From: CAYMQB01 sp964392665
Lineage (GTDB): Bacteria > Hydrothermota > E44-bin80
DNA: 48,623 bases
Reading direction: 5' to 3'
Assembly (NCBI GenBank): GCA_964392665.1
Contig: CAYMQB010000015.1
Coordinates: 1-48,623 of the forward strand
Positions 25,997 through 34,008 of the stretch are shown piece by piece; position 1 is the stretch's first letter, and the number at the start of each line of letters is the position of its first letter. The notes under the pieces are model-generated. The model made no database searches, was not told the origin of the DNA, and worked only from the letters and a program-made list of their open reading frames with translations. Made by a program: the position numbers and the translations under genes.

Positions 25997-26025
25997 AATT
26001 TAGGATCTTTGATATAGGTTGTCAA
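25997..26025 (-). promoter_or_regulatory. Sigma70-type promoter of the MFS gene
   Basis: On the minus strand TTGACA (26025-26020), a 17 bp spacer and TAAATT (26002-25997), in the gap after the lysine aminotransferase stop. Confidence 0.5.
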
Positions 26026-26035
26026 GAATTATCGC

Positions 26036-27391
26036 TTAAGACCGCCCATTGTTTTCCTTTAAGGTTTTTAGAGCTTGCTTCATTATATTGATCCCGGCGT
26101 CTGCCTCTTGTTTTGAAAGATTCAATGGTGGTCTGAATCTGATGGTTTTCTCTCCACATTTTAGTACAAGTAAGTTTTTATCGAAACAATGACCAAAAAC
26201 CTTGTCCCTTTTATCCGCATCAGGCAAATCAAAGGCAATCATCAGTCCCCTTCCCCTGACATTCGAAACCAGATCTTTGAATTCCAAAGAAAGTTCCTGG
26301 AGTTTTTCAAGAAGATACTTTCCAACTACGTGAGCATTCAGAACCAGTTTATCTTCTTCTATAATTTCTAAATACCTCTGGCATCTGACCATATCCACAA
26401 GATTCCCTCCCCATGTGGAATTAATCCTGCTCGATTCTTCAAAAACATTGTTCTCTACCTCATTAACCCTTTTCCCTGCCATAATTCCACAAACCTGTGT
26501 TTTCTTGCCAAAAGCAATAATATCCGGTTCGAGACCGAAATGCTCATAACACCACATCTTCCCTGTCAATCCCATGCCGCTCTGCACTTCGTCGAGTTCA
26601 AACATTATGTCATTTTCGTTCGCTAATTTCTCTATAGCCTTTAAAAATTTCCCCCTAAAATGATTATCGCCACCTTCTCCCTGTATCGGCTCGATAATCA
26701 TCGCAGCAATATCACTTCCGTCATTTAAGATAATATCTTTAATGGATTTTATCACCTCCTGTTCAACTTTACTGACTCTCTCAATTTCTTCTTCGTTTAC
26801 CGGAAAATGCATTTTTGGGTTCTTAAATCTTGGCCAATCGAACTGCGTAAAATACATTGTCTTTCGCAGGTCATAAGTGTTTGTTAAGGAAAGAGTATAA
26901 CCTGTCCTCCCATGAAAAGCCTGCTCGAAATGAATTACCTTCTTGCCTTTTTCTCCTTTAATACCTTTTTTATGATTCTTACGAATTTTCCAGTCAAATG
27001 CCGTCTTGAGTCCATTCTCAACAGCGAGTGCTCCTCCGCTCACAAAAAAAAGATGCTCAAAAATAGAAGGCCTGGCAATCTTTGCAAACGTGTCCACGAA
27101 TTCGGCAAGTTCAACCGTGTACACATCCGAATTTGAAGGTTTGTTCACTGCAACCCGTTTTATTTTTTCGAGAAAATCAGCATCTCTTAGTTTTGGATGA
27201 TTATATCCAACAGGTGAAGAGGCAAAACAGGTAAAGAAATCGAGCATTTCTCTTTTTCTTTCACTATCATAAAAATAGCTTCCATGGCTTTTATCAAGAT
27301 CCATAACCACATCAAACCCATCGGCAAGCATGTATTTGCCAACAATGCTACGAACTTCGGAAGGTTTTACTATCACCACATCTCCTTTCAT
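26036..27391 (-). CDS. lat: L-lysine 6-aminotransferase
   Basis: It moves the epsilon-amino group of lysine to 2-oxoglutarate, giving 2-aminoadipate 6-semialdehyde. The 451-residue class III aminotransferase has FFVSGGALAVEN near 115-126, EPIQGEGGDNHF at 234-245 and ELDEVQSGMG at 265-274. FGKKTQVCGIMAG follows with PLP lysine 297. The FGKKTQVCG and GGDNHF segments match the actinobacterial LAT rather than the ornithine or GABA enzymes. In cephamycin producers LAT feeds beta-lactam synthesis. Nothing of that pathway is here, so lysine catabolism is more likely. It follows the lipoprotein gene by 21 bp. A GTG at 27376 with AAGGAG five bases before it is an alternative start. Confidence 0.9.
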   Translation of the reverse strand: MKGDVVIVKPSEVRSIVGKYMLADGFDVVMDLDKSHGSYFYDSERKREMLDFFTCFASSPVGYNHPKLRDADFLEKIKRVAVNKPSNSDVYTVELAEFVDTFAKIARPSIFEHLFFVSGGALAVENGLKTAFDWKIRKNHKKGIKGEKGKKVIHFEQAFHGRTGYTLSLTNTYDLRKTMYFTQFDWPRFKNPKMHFPVNEEEIERVSKVEQEVIKSIKDIILNDGSDIAAMIIEPIQGEGGDNHFRGKFLKAIEKLANENDIMFELDEVQSGMGLTGKMWCYEHFGLEPDIIAFGKKTQVCGIMAGKRVNEVENNVFEESSRINSTWGGNLVDMVRCQRYLEIIEEDKLVLNAHVVGKYLLEKLQELSLEFKDLVSNVRGRGLMIAFDLPDADKRDKVFGHCFDKNLLVLKCGEKTIRFRPPLNLSKQEADAGINIMKQALKTLKENNGRS

Positions 27392-27412
27392 CTCTAAGTT
27401 TTATATGCATTA

Positions 27413-28654
27413 CTATTTTCCCCTCCTTTGAAGAATGGTCCCTCCATTTCCAACCGCCCAACCGTCACCATTTGGAAAAATCAAGATTCCATTCAGAGAA
27501 ACTTCCTTCTGAAGTGAATTCTTTCTCCACTTTACACCGTCATATTCAATAATGAACCCATTCTCACCATCCCCTCCACAGGCGACTCCACTACTAAAAT
27601 CAAAAAAGTATATATCCTGCACCAGTGAATTAGGAGGAAGAGAATCCGGTAATGCTAACACAAGCCATTCCGTTCCATAGCGTTTGAACAACTTCGTTCC
27701 ACCTGCCCACAGACTCCAGTCATTAATTGAACACAACGCATATATCTCCTCCCCTGGAAAACTTGTATCTTTGCCCCAACCTAAACCGGTATTGTGAAAA
27801 AAGTAACTTCCGCACAATGCCCAGATATCCGAAAGTCCAAAACCAAGCAAATCGTTAACAATGCTGGTATCTATTTGTACATATCCGCTTAGCGAGTCTC
27901 CATTGAACGTAAATATCTGTCCCTTTGAATCTCCAATCCAGCCAAGCGAGTCGTTAAGCATAAATAGTGAAGTAAATTTTTCTTTTTGTATGGACTGAAG
28001 CAACCTCCATTCCCCATTCTTGTATCCAAACAGCGAGTTTCCACCGATACACCATCCTTCATCTTTAGAAACAAAAAAAATTCTACTGAGATCATTAATG
28101 CATATGGAAGAATGCTGCCAATTTGAACCATCATAGAAGATCACTTTTCCACCGTTACCGCAACCCCAGATGTGAGCGGTATCGAGTGCAAAAATGCAAT
28201 TCAGATCCTCGACCATATTCAAATCAAAAATATTCCAGTCATATATCTCTTGCTTCGTGACGAATACCGTAACATCATCCGATTTCCCTGTATTACCTGA
28301 TATGTCAGTCGCCTCGGCACTCAGCCCGTGCTCTCCACTGCTGACATTGGAAGTTTCCCAGAAGAGTTCGTATGGATTCGAGTGAATCTCACCGAGAAAG
28401 AAATTATTATCTGAGAATTTCACTTTCAAAATATCTTCTTTACTAGTAACCTCTACCTTTATTACTATACCAACTGCGTCAACCGTATCTCCGTTCAATG
28501 GCTCTATGATATTAATTTTTGGTTTTATTCCCGAACCCGACGGTGAAAATAATCGACAACCCGATATAAGGAAAAGAACTCCAAAACATAGGGCATAGAC
28601 CAAACAAATTATGAATTTTGAAAACAAACTTCTTCGGATTCTCAACTTACTCAC
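27413..28654 (-). CDS. Propeller lipoprotein with N-terminal Ig-like domain
   Basis: The 413-residue product starts at a GTG. It has a long basic n-region, a hydrophobic core and a lipobox LISGC with the lipidated Cys at 33. An Ig/cadherin-like domain (about 43-130) has GDTVDAVGIVIKVEV and SGNTGKSDDVTVFV. The rest is a beta-propeller of WAVGNGG-, WCIGG- and WIGDSKG-type blades, similar to YCF48/photosynthesis-assembly-like propellers. It is probably anchored in the outer or inner membrane facing outward. Its ligand is unknown. It has its own promoter (28716-28744) and is followed by lysine 6-aminotransferase, probably in one transcript. Confidence 0.8.
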   Translation of the reverse strand: MSKLRIRRSLFSKFIICLVYALCFGVLFLISGCRLFSPSGSGIKPKINIIEPLNGDTVDAVGIVIKVEVTSKEDILKVKFSDNNFFLGEIHSNPYELFWETSNVSSGEHGLSAEATDISGNTGKSDDVTVFVTKQEIYDWNIFDLNMVEDLNCIFALDTAHIWGCGNGGKVIFYDGSNWQHSSICINDLSRIFFVSKDEGWCIGGNSLFGYKNGEWRLLQSIQKEKFTSLFMLNDSLGWIGDSKGQIFTFNGDSLSGYVQIDTSIVNDLLGFGLSDIWALCGSYFFHNTGLGWGKDTSFPGEEIYALCSINDWSLWAGGTKLFKRYGTEWLVLALPDSLPPNSLVQDIYFFDFSSGVACGGDGENGFIIEYDGVKWRKNSLQKEVSLNGILIFPNGDGWAVGNGGTILQRRGK

Positions 28655-28715
28655 ACTCGCTTATCCAATATACGGAACAATTGATATATATACTACACAT
28701 TTTTTAATACATAGA

Positions 28716-28744
28716 ATACTATATCCTTTTTCGATTTTTGTCAA
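28716..28744 (-). promoter_or_regulatory. Sigma70-type promoter of the lipoprotein-lat operon
   Basis: On the minus strand TTGACA (28744-28739), a 17 bp spacer and TAGTAT (28721-28716). It is divergent to the ppdK promoter, with only eight bases between the two -35 boxes. Confidence 0.65.
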
Positions 28745-28752
28745 ATAAAAAC

Positions 28753-28781
28753 TTGACTTTTTGTCTATTTGCGCATAAAAT
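28753..28781 (+). promoter_or_regulatory. Sigma70-type promoter of ppdK
   Basis: TTGACT (28753-28758), a 17 bp spacer and TAAAAT (28776-28781). The leader to the ATG at 28864 is about 75 nt and ends with a strong AAGGAGGT. Confidence 0.65.
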
Positions 28782-28863
28782 GTGCTCTGCTTGTGAAAAT
28801 TTCACTAAACTCGAATTGTTAATAAATCACACTGGCGGGAGTAAATAAGCTTAAGGAGGTCAA

Positions 28864-31530
28864 ATGTCGCAAAAATACGTATACTTCTTTGGTGACAAGA
28901 AAGCCGAAGGAAACAGAAAAATGAAAAACATCCTAGGGGGAAAAGGATCAGGGCTGGCTGAAATGACAAACATTGGAATACCTGTTCCAGCAGGCTTTAC
29001 AATCTCAACGGAGGTTTGCACGTTTTATTACGAGAACAATAACTATCCCGAGAAACTCGAAACCGAGGTGAAAAAAAATATCCAAAAAGTCGAGAAAACA
29101 ATGGGCAAGCAGTTTGGCGACAAGGAGAATCCTTTGCTACTTTCTGTTAGGTCTGGAGCAAGAATTTCCATGCCTGGAATGATGGATACGGTTCTCAACC
29201 TTGGTCTCAATGATGCTACTATAAATGGACTTATCTCGAAAACGAAAAACCCGAGATACGCTTATGATTGCTACAGAAGATTGGTTCAAATGTTCGGAGA
29301 TGTAGTTATGGGAGTATCTCACAGTGATTTCGAGAATCTGCTTTCAAAACTGAAAGAACAAACCGGTGCTAAACTCGATGTCGACCTGGATGAAAACGCT
29401 ATGAAGTCACTCGTTGTTGAATACAAGAATCTAATAAAAGAAAAAACAGGGAAAACGTTTCCTGACGAACCAAATGACCAATTATGGGGAGCAATAAAAG
29501 CGGTTTTTGGTTCCTGGAACAATGAAAGAGCAAAGGAATACAGAAAGATAAACAACATTCCTGAAAAATGGGGAACCGCCATTAACGTTCAGGCAATGGT
29601 TTATGGGAATCTTGGTAAAAATAGTGCAACCGGTGTTGCTTTCACGAGAAATCCAGCGACAGGGGAAAACATTTTCTATGGAGAGTATCTGGTTAACGCA
29701 CAAGGAGAAGATGTGGTTGCTGGAATCAGAACCCCCCACCCCATGAATAAGGTTCAAAAAGGAAGCTCTCATCTCCTCTCTTTAGAGGAAGAAATGCCTG
29801 GAATATACAATCAACTATTCGAAATAAGAAATAAGCTTGAAAAGCATTTCAGGGATGTTCAGGATTTAGAATTTACTGTTGAGGATGGTAAATTATATCT
29901 ACTCCAGACGAGAACAGGCAAAAGGACCGCGATATCTGCAGTGAAGATAGCAGTGGAAATGGAAAAAGAAGGTCTTATTAACAAGGAAGAAGCCGTTGCA
30001 AGAGTCGCTCCCGAACACCTGGATCAACTCCTCCATCCTATGCTGGACCCAAAATCAAAGCCCGACATAGTGGCAAAAGGTCTCCCGGCTTCTCCCGGTG
30101 CAGCTTCTGGAAAAGTTATTTTCACTTCAGAAGAAGCCAAAGCAATTATGAAGGACAAGAAGGAAAAACTCGTACTTGTAAGAATGGAAACCTCCCCTGA
30201 AGATGTCGGTGGAATGAAAGTCTGTCAGGGAATATTAACTGCACGAGGTGGTATGACCTCCCATGCTGCCGTCGTTGCAAGAGGTATGGGAAAACCCTGC
30301 GTCGTTGGGTGCGAGACTATCAATGTCAATTACGAAAAGCAACACTTCACTGTTGGTGGAAAGGTAGTTAAGAAAGGCGACCTTATAACAATAGACGGTG
30401 CGTCGGGCTCGGTCATTATAGGTGATGTGCCCAAAATAAAGCCTGAATTAACAGGTGACTTTGGCGAACTGATGAATTGGGCGGATAACATCAGACGCCT
30501 TGGTGTAAGAGCAAATGCAGACAACCCCAAAGATGCACAAGTAGCAAGAGATTTTGGTGCCGAGGGTATCGGCCTTTGTAGAACGGAACATATGTTCTTC
30601 TCACCGGAAAGAATTTCCGCAATGAGAGAAATGATTCTTGCAGACAACAAGGAAAATAGAAAAATTGCCCTTGAGAAATTACTGCCTATGCAGGAAGAAG
30701 ACTTCATTGGTATCTTCAGAGTAATGGATGGTTTTCCTGTAATAATAAGAACACTCGACCCTCCTCTGCACGAATTCCTCCCAAAGGAAAAGACAGGACA
30801 GGAACAACTTGCGAAGGACTTAAATATGGATTTCGAAAAAATAGCAAGAAGAGTGGAAGAGCTTTCGGAGATGAATCCAATGCTTGGATATAGAGGATGC
30901 AGACTGGGCCTTACATATCCTGAGATAACAGAAATGCAGGTAAGGGCAATTTTTGGTGCTGCCTGCAAGGTGGCAAAAGAAGGAGTCAAAGTGATTCCCG
31001 AAGTAATGATACCACTTGTTGGTATAAAACAGGAACTTACTCTGCAGAGAGAAATTGCTGAGAGAATCGCAGTGGAGGTTATGGAACAGCAGGGAATGAA
31101 AATTAAGTACATGGTTGGAACAATGATAGAACTACCCAGAGCAGCTATTACGGCAGATGAGATTGCAGAAGAAGCGGATTTTTTCTCTTACGGAACCAAT
31201 GACCTTACCCAGACAACATTTGGATTCTCCAGAGATGATGTTGCGAAATTCATCAATATCTATGTGGATAAAGATATCTTGCCTAATGACCCCTTCCAGG
31301 TAATGGACCAAAAAGGTGTCGGCGAACTGGTGAAAATGGGAATAGAAAAGGGAAGAAAAACAAAGCCAGAACTCGAGATAGGTATCTGTGGTGAGCACGG
31401 TGGTGAACCAAATTCCGTCGAATTCTGTCATAGGATAGGAATGGACTATGTCAGCTGCTCTCCTTATAGAGTACCCATAGCCAGACTATCCGCAGCTCAT
31501 GCGGTATTGAGAGAAAAAGGTATCCTTTAG
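28864..31530 (+). CDS. ppdK: Pyruvate, phosphate dikinase
   Basis: It interconverts pyruvate, ATP and phosphate with phosphoenolpyruvate, AMP and pyrophosphate, and serves glycolysis or gluconeogenesis in many anaerobes. The 888-residue protein has the N-terminal ATP-grasp domain (GGKGSGLAEM near 26-35, SVRSGARISMPGMMDT near 95-110). The swivelling phosphohistidine domain has GGMTSHAAVVARGMGKPCVVG (His near 455-460). The C-terminal PEP/pyruvate barrel has GICGEHGGEP. All three active regions are intact. AAGGAGGT at 28853-28860 defines the start. A 260-residue open frame on the opposite strand inside this gene is an artefact of codon bias. Confidence 0.97.
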   Translation: MSQKYVYFFGDKKAEGNRKMKNILGGKGSGLAEMTNIGIPVPAGFTISTEVCTFYYENNNYPEKLETEVKKNIQKVEKTMGKQFGDKENPLLLSVRSGARISMPGMMDTVLNLGLNDATINGLISKTKNPRYAYDCYRRLVQMFGDVVMGVSHSDFENLLSKLKEQTGAKLDVDLDENAMKSLVVEYKNLIKEKTGKTFPDEPNDQLWGAIKAVFGSWNNERAKEYRKINNIPEKWGTAINVQAMVYGNLGKNSATGVAFTRNPATGENIFYGEYLVNAQGEDVVAGIRTPHPMNKVQKGSSHLLSLEEEMPGIYNQLFEIRNKLEKHFRDVQDLEFTVEDGKLYLLQTRTGKRTAISAVKIAVEMEKEGLINKEEAVARVAPEHLDQLLHPMLDPKSKPDIVAKGLPASPGAASGKVIFTSEEAKAIMKDKKEKLVLVRMETSPEDVGGMKVCQGILTARGGMTSHAAVVARGMGKPCVVGCETINVNYEKQHFTVGGKVVKKGDLITIDGASGSVIIGDVPKIKPELTGDFGELMNWADNIRRLGVRANADNPKDAQVARDFGAEGIGLCRTEHMFFSPERISAMREMILADNKENRKIALEKLLPMQEEDFIGIFRVMDGFPVIIRTLDPPLHEFLPKEKTGQEQLAKDLNMDFEKIARRVEELSEMNPMLGYRGCRLGLTYPEITEMQVRAIFGAACKVAKEGVKVIPEVMIPLVGIKQELTLQREIAERIAVEVMEQQGMKIKYMVGTMIELPRAAITADEIAEEADFFSYGTNDLTQTTFGFSRDDVAKFINIYVDKDILPNDPFQVMDQKGVGELVKMGIEKGRKTKPELEIGICGEHGGEPNSVEFCHRIGMDYVSCSPYRVPIARLSAAHAVLREKGIL

Positions 31531-31559
31531 TAAAGCAAAACATTTCGGTAGTGTAAAAA

Positions 31560-33065
31560 ATGAATCCGTTGATAATAAGCGTCATTCTGAATGTTATCTT
31601 ACCTCTTCTTCTCATCGTATTTCTTCTCATCATAAAAATACTCTTAAACCGATTTGTACCTTTTTCGAGAACACATTTCCTTTACATCATCTTCAGTCTT
31701 TCGAGTGGCTTCCTGCTATTTCTTTTGATAACCCCTATACAAGTAAAATTACCCGTTAGAGAGGTTGGATATGCTACCTTCACATTTTTCTTTCTTATCC
31801 TCTTTACAAAATGTCTCAACATATGGCTCAAAGATTCCTACATACCCAGACATAAGGGAATGCATATTCCATTCCTTCTTATTGACATAATAAGATGGTT
31901 AATAGTCATTGGTCTTCTATTTGCAATCCTCAAGGTCTATTTCAATATAAACCTCACCGGAATTTTTGCCACTTCAGCCGTTGCAACGGCAATTATAGGT
32001 TTCTCGCTACAAGATATATTGAAGAATTTCTTTGCAGGAATCGCGCTGAACTTTGAAACACCTTTTAAGAGAGGAGACTGGATAGAGATTGCGGGAAACA
32101 GGGGTGAAGTCATTGGGATGTCCTGGCGGGCAACAAAAATAAAAACGATTGAAGGAAATTATATTATTATCCCGAATGCAAATATTTCGCAAGAAAACAT
32201 TGTTAATTATTCTGTCCCTCGAAAAACCCTGGCAAGATACGTAAATGTCAGTGTTCACTACCGTTTCCCTCCAAAACTCGTAAAAGATGTAATAAAGGAA
32301 GCAGTTCTTTCAACAGAAGGCGTTCTCAAAACACCTGAACCGATCACAAGGCTCGTGAAGTTCAACGAATCTTCGATGGATTATGAATGTAAGTTCTGGC
32401 TTTCCGATTATCCTAACCTTTTCAACATAGAGGATGCAGTAAAATCTAAAATTTGGTATTTCTTTGCCGAAAACGAAATCGAAATACCTTTCCCGATCAG
32501 GACGGTCTATACTTATAAAGGGAAAAAGAAAGCCGTAAAGGATACTAGAGACATTGTTGAATTGCTCACGGAAATCGAAATATTTTCCCCGCTTACAAGA
32601 AAAGAGCTTAATACGCTTTCACGCAAATTCATTTTGGGATTTTTCTCCCGGGGTGAAAAACTGATCGAACAGGGAGAGCAGGGAAGTACATTCTTCATCG
32701 TTAAACATGGGAACGTTTCCGTTAACACAATCGTAGAAGACAGAATGCGAAAGATTAAGTCTCTGTCAAAGGGTGACTTCTTTGGTGAGATGTCCCTCTT
32801 GACAGGAGAAAAGAGAACTGCAACGATAATAGCCGAAGAAGAAACAGAGGTCCTTATCCTTGATAGGGATGATTTTGCCCACATCCTTAAGAAAAAACCC
32901 CAAATAGCGGACAGAATAAGTAAAATCTTAGTACAGAGAAAAACGGAACTTACAGAAAAAACCACTTCTGCTAAATCAAGAAAAAGAGAGCAAAAGAAAA
33001 TACAGGAAAAGTCCATTCTCGGAAAGATTAGAAAGGTTTTTGAACTAAAAAGAAGAGGAAAGTAA
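31560..33065 (+). CDS. MscS-type mechanosensitive channel with cyclic-nucleotide-binding domain
   Basis: It is an inner-membrane channel releasing solutes under osmotic stress, with an added ligand-binding module. Seen: four hydrophobic helices (about 5-25, 40-60, 65-85, 108-130), and the pore-lining TM3 segment GFSLQDILKNFFAGIAL near 148-164. The MscS beta domain has KRGDWIEI, NRGEVIGMSWRATKI and IPNANISQENIVNYS. A complete CAP_ED domain (about 345-460) contains FFGEMSLLTGEKRTATI, which keeps the Glu and Arg of the phosphate-binding cassette, so it may bind cAMP or cGMP. A basic tail follows. There is no Shine-Dalgarno. The prenyltransferase follows after 17 bp. Channels of this fused type are known in other bacteria. 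Confidence 0.92.
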   Translation: MNPLIISVILNVILPLLLIVFLLIIKILLNRFVPFSRTHFLYIIFSLSSGFLLFLLITPIQVKLPVREVGYATFTFFFLILFTKCLNIWLKDSYIPRHKGMHIPFLLIDIIRWLIVIGLLFAILKVYFNINLTGIFATSAVATAIIGFSLQDILKNFFAGIALNFETPFKRGDWIEIAGNRGEVIGMSWRATKIKTIEGNYIIIPNANISQENIVNYSVPRKTLARYVNVSVHYRFPPKLVKDVIKEAVLSTEGVLKTPEPITRLVKFNESSMDYECKFWLSDYPNLFNIEDAVKSKIWYFFAENEIEIPFPIRTVYTYKGKKKAVKDTRDIVELLTEIEIFSPLTRKELNTLSRKFILGFFSRGEKLIEQGEQGSTFFIVKHGNVSVNTIVEDRMRKIKSLSKGDFFGEMSLLTGEKRTATIIAEEETEVLILDRDDFAHILKKKPQIADRISKILVQRKTELTEKTTSAKSRKREQKKIQEKSILGKIRKVFELKRRGK

Positions 33066-33082
33066 TATACAAACTTAAGTCC

Positions 33083-33904
33083 TTGGTTGCTATTACAAGA
33101 CCCCTGAATGTTATAATAGCTGCTTGCACTGTTCTCATTGGCGCATTACTAACAGGAAAGATATCACCGGTTAGAAACATATTGTTTGCCGCACTATCGG
33201 CAGGTTTTATCTGCGCTGCCGGAAATGCTCTTAACGATTATTTTGATGTTGAAATTGACAGGATAAACAAACCCAATAGACCGATCCCCGCTGGAAAGAT
33301 AACACGAAAGTCTGTATTGCTTTGCTTTTTCATCTTGACGGTTATCGGTATATCCATCGCCCCGTTCATCGCTCTTAAGGCTTTTGCGCTCGCTTTTACC
33401 GCGGTTGTTCTTCTCATTTTATACAATGTTTACTTGAAAAGGAAAACAGGTTTGCTTGGGAATGTGACAGTGAGTTTCACGGCAGCCTTAACCATCATCT
33501 ACGGAGGTCTGGCAGTTGGTAGAATCGAGAAAACACTCTTTCCTGCTCTTTTTGCATTCTTGATTCACACAGGCAGGGAAATAATTAAAGACATTGAGGA
33601 TGTAACAGGAGATAGACACTTAAGATTACGCTCCATTCCCACCCGCTATTCTTTGAAAACATCTTACTATTTCGGTTTTATCCCCCTCTTTTTACTCATC
33701 ATAGTAGTTCCGTTACCTTATATCTACGGAGTTTACAATTTTTTTTACATTGTCTTGGTCATTCCATTTGTAGACATTCTCCTTCTCTTTTCATTCTTCT
33801 ACTTCAGAAACAAACTCGATACCGGAAGTTTACATAGCCTAAACAACGTCATAAAACTCACAATGGTCTTTGGTCTAATCTCGCTGGTCATCGGGATCAT
33901 TTAG
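33083..33904 (+). CDS. UbiA prenyltransferase resembling digeranylgeranylglyceryl phosphate synthase
   Basis: The 273-residue integral membrane protein has about eight or nine helices and both UbiA Asp-rich motifs: NDYFDVEIDRINKPNRPIP from residue 51 and REIIKDIEDVTGD at 165-177. REIIKDIEDxxGD and the overall helix pattern are those of archaeal DGGGP synthase, which adds the second geranylgeranyl chain to glyceryl phosphate in ether-lipid synthesis. Menaquinone, haem or homogentisate prenyltransferases have different second motifs. It starts at TTG without a clear Shine-Dalgarno, 17 bp after the channel gene, and is probably coupled to it. Geranylgeranylglyceryl phosphate synthase, its expected partner, is not in the window. 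The acceptor is therefore inferred. Confidence 0.85.
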   Translation: MVAITRPLNVIIAACTVLIGALLTGKISPVRNILFAALSAGFICAAGNALNDYFDVEIDRINKPNRPIPAGKITRKSVLLCFFILTVIGISIAPFIALKAFALAFTAVVLLILYNVYLKRKTGLLGNVTVSFTAALTIIYGGLAVGRIEKTLFPALFAFLIHTGREIIKDIEDVTGDRHLRLRSIPTRYSLKTSYYFGFIPLFLLIIVVPLPYIYGVYNFFYIVLVIPFVDILLLFSFFYFRNKLDTGSLHSLNNVIKLTMVFGLISLVIGII

Positions 33905-33956
33905 CACTATCAGGATTCTTAAATCTCTCTTGTCTTATAACTTTGTAACAAATATG

Positions 33957-33985
33957 TTGACAAGCATGGATTTTTAAGTTATAAG
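33957..33985 (+). promoter_or_regulatory. Sigma70-type promoter of the NHL propeller gene
   Basis: TTGACA (33957-33962), a 17 bp spacer and TATAAG (33980-33985). AGGAG at 33999-34003 precedes the ATG at 34009, so the leader is about 17 nt. Confidence 0.7.
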
Positions 33986-34008
33986 AAAAAAAATAATTAG
34001 GAGAGCAA

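Noticed and set aside
30330..31112. A 260-codon open frame on the minus strand inside ppdK
   Set aside because: It lies wholly inside an intact, highly conserved gene and has low-complexity Ser/Ile-rich content with no domain. It is a shadow of codon bias.
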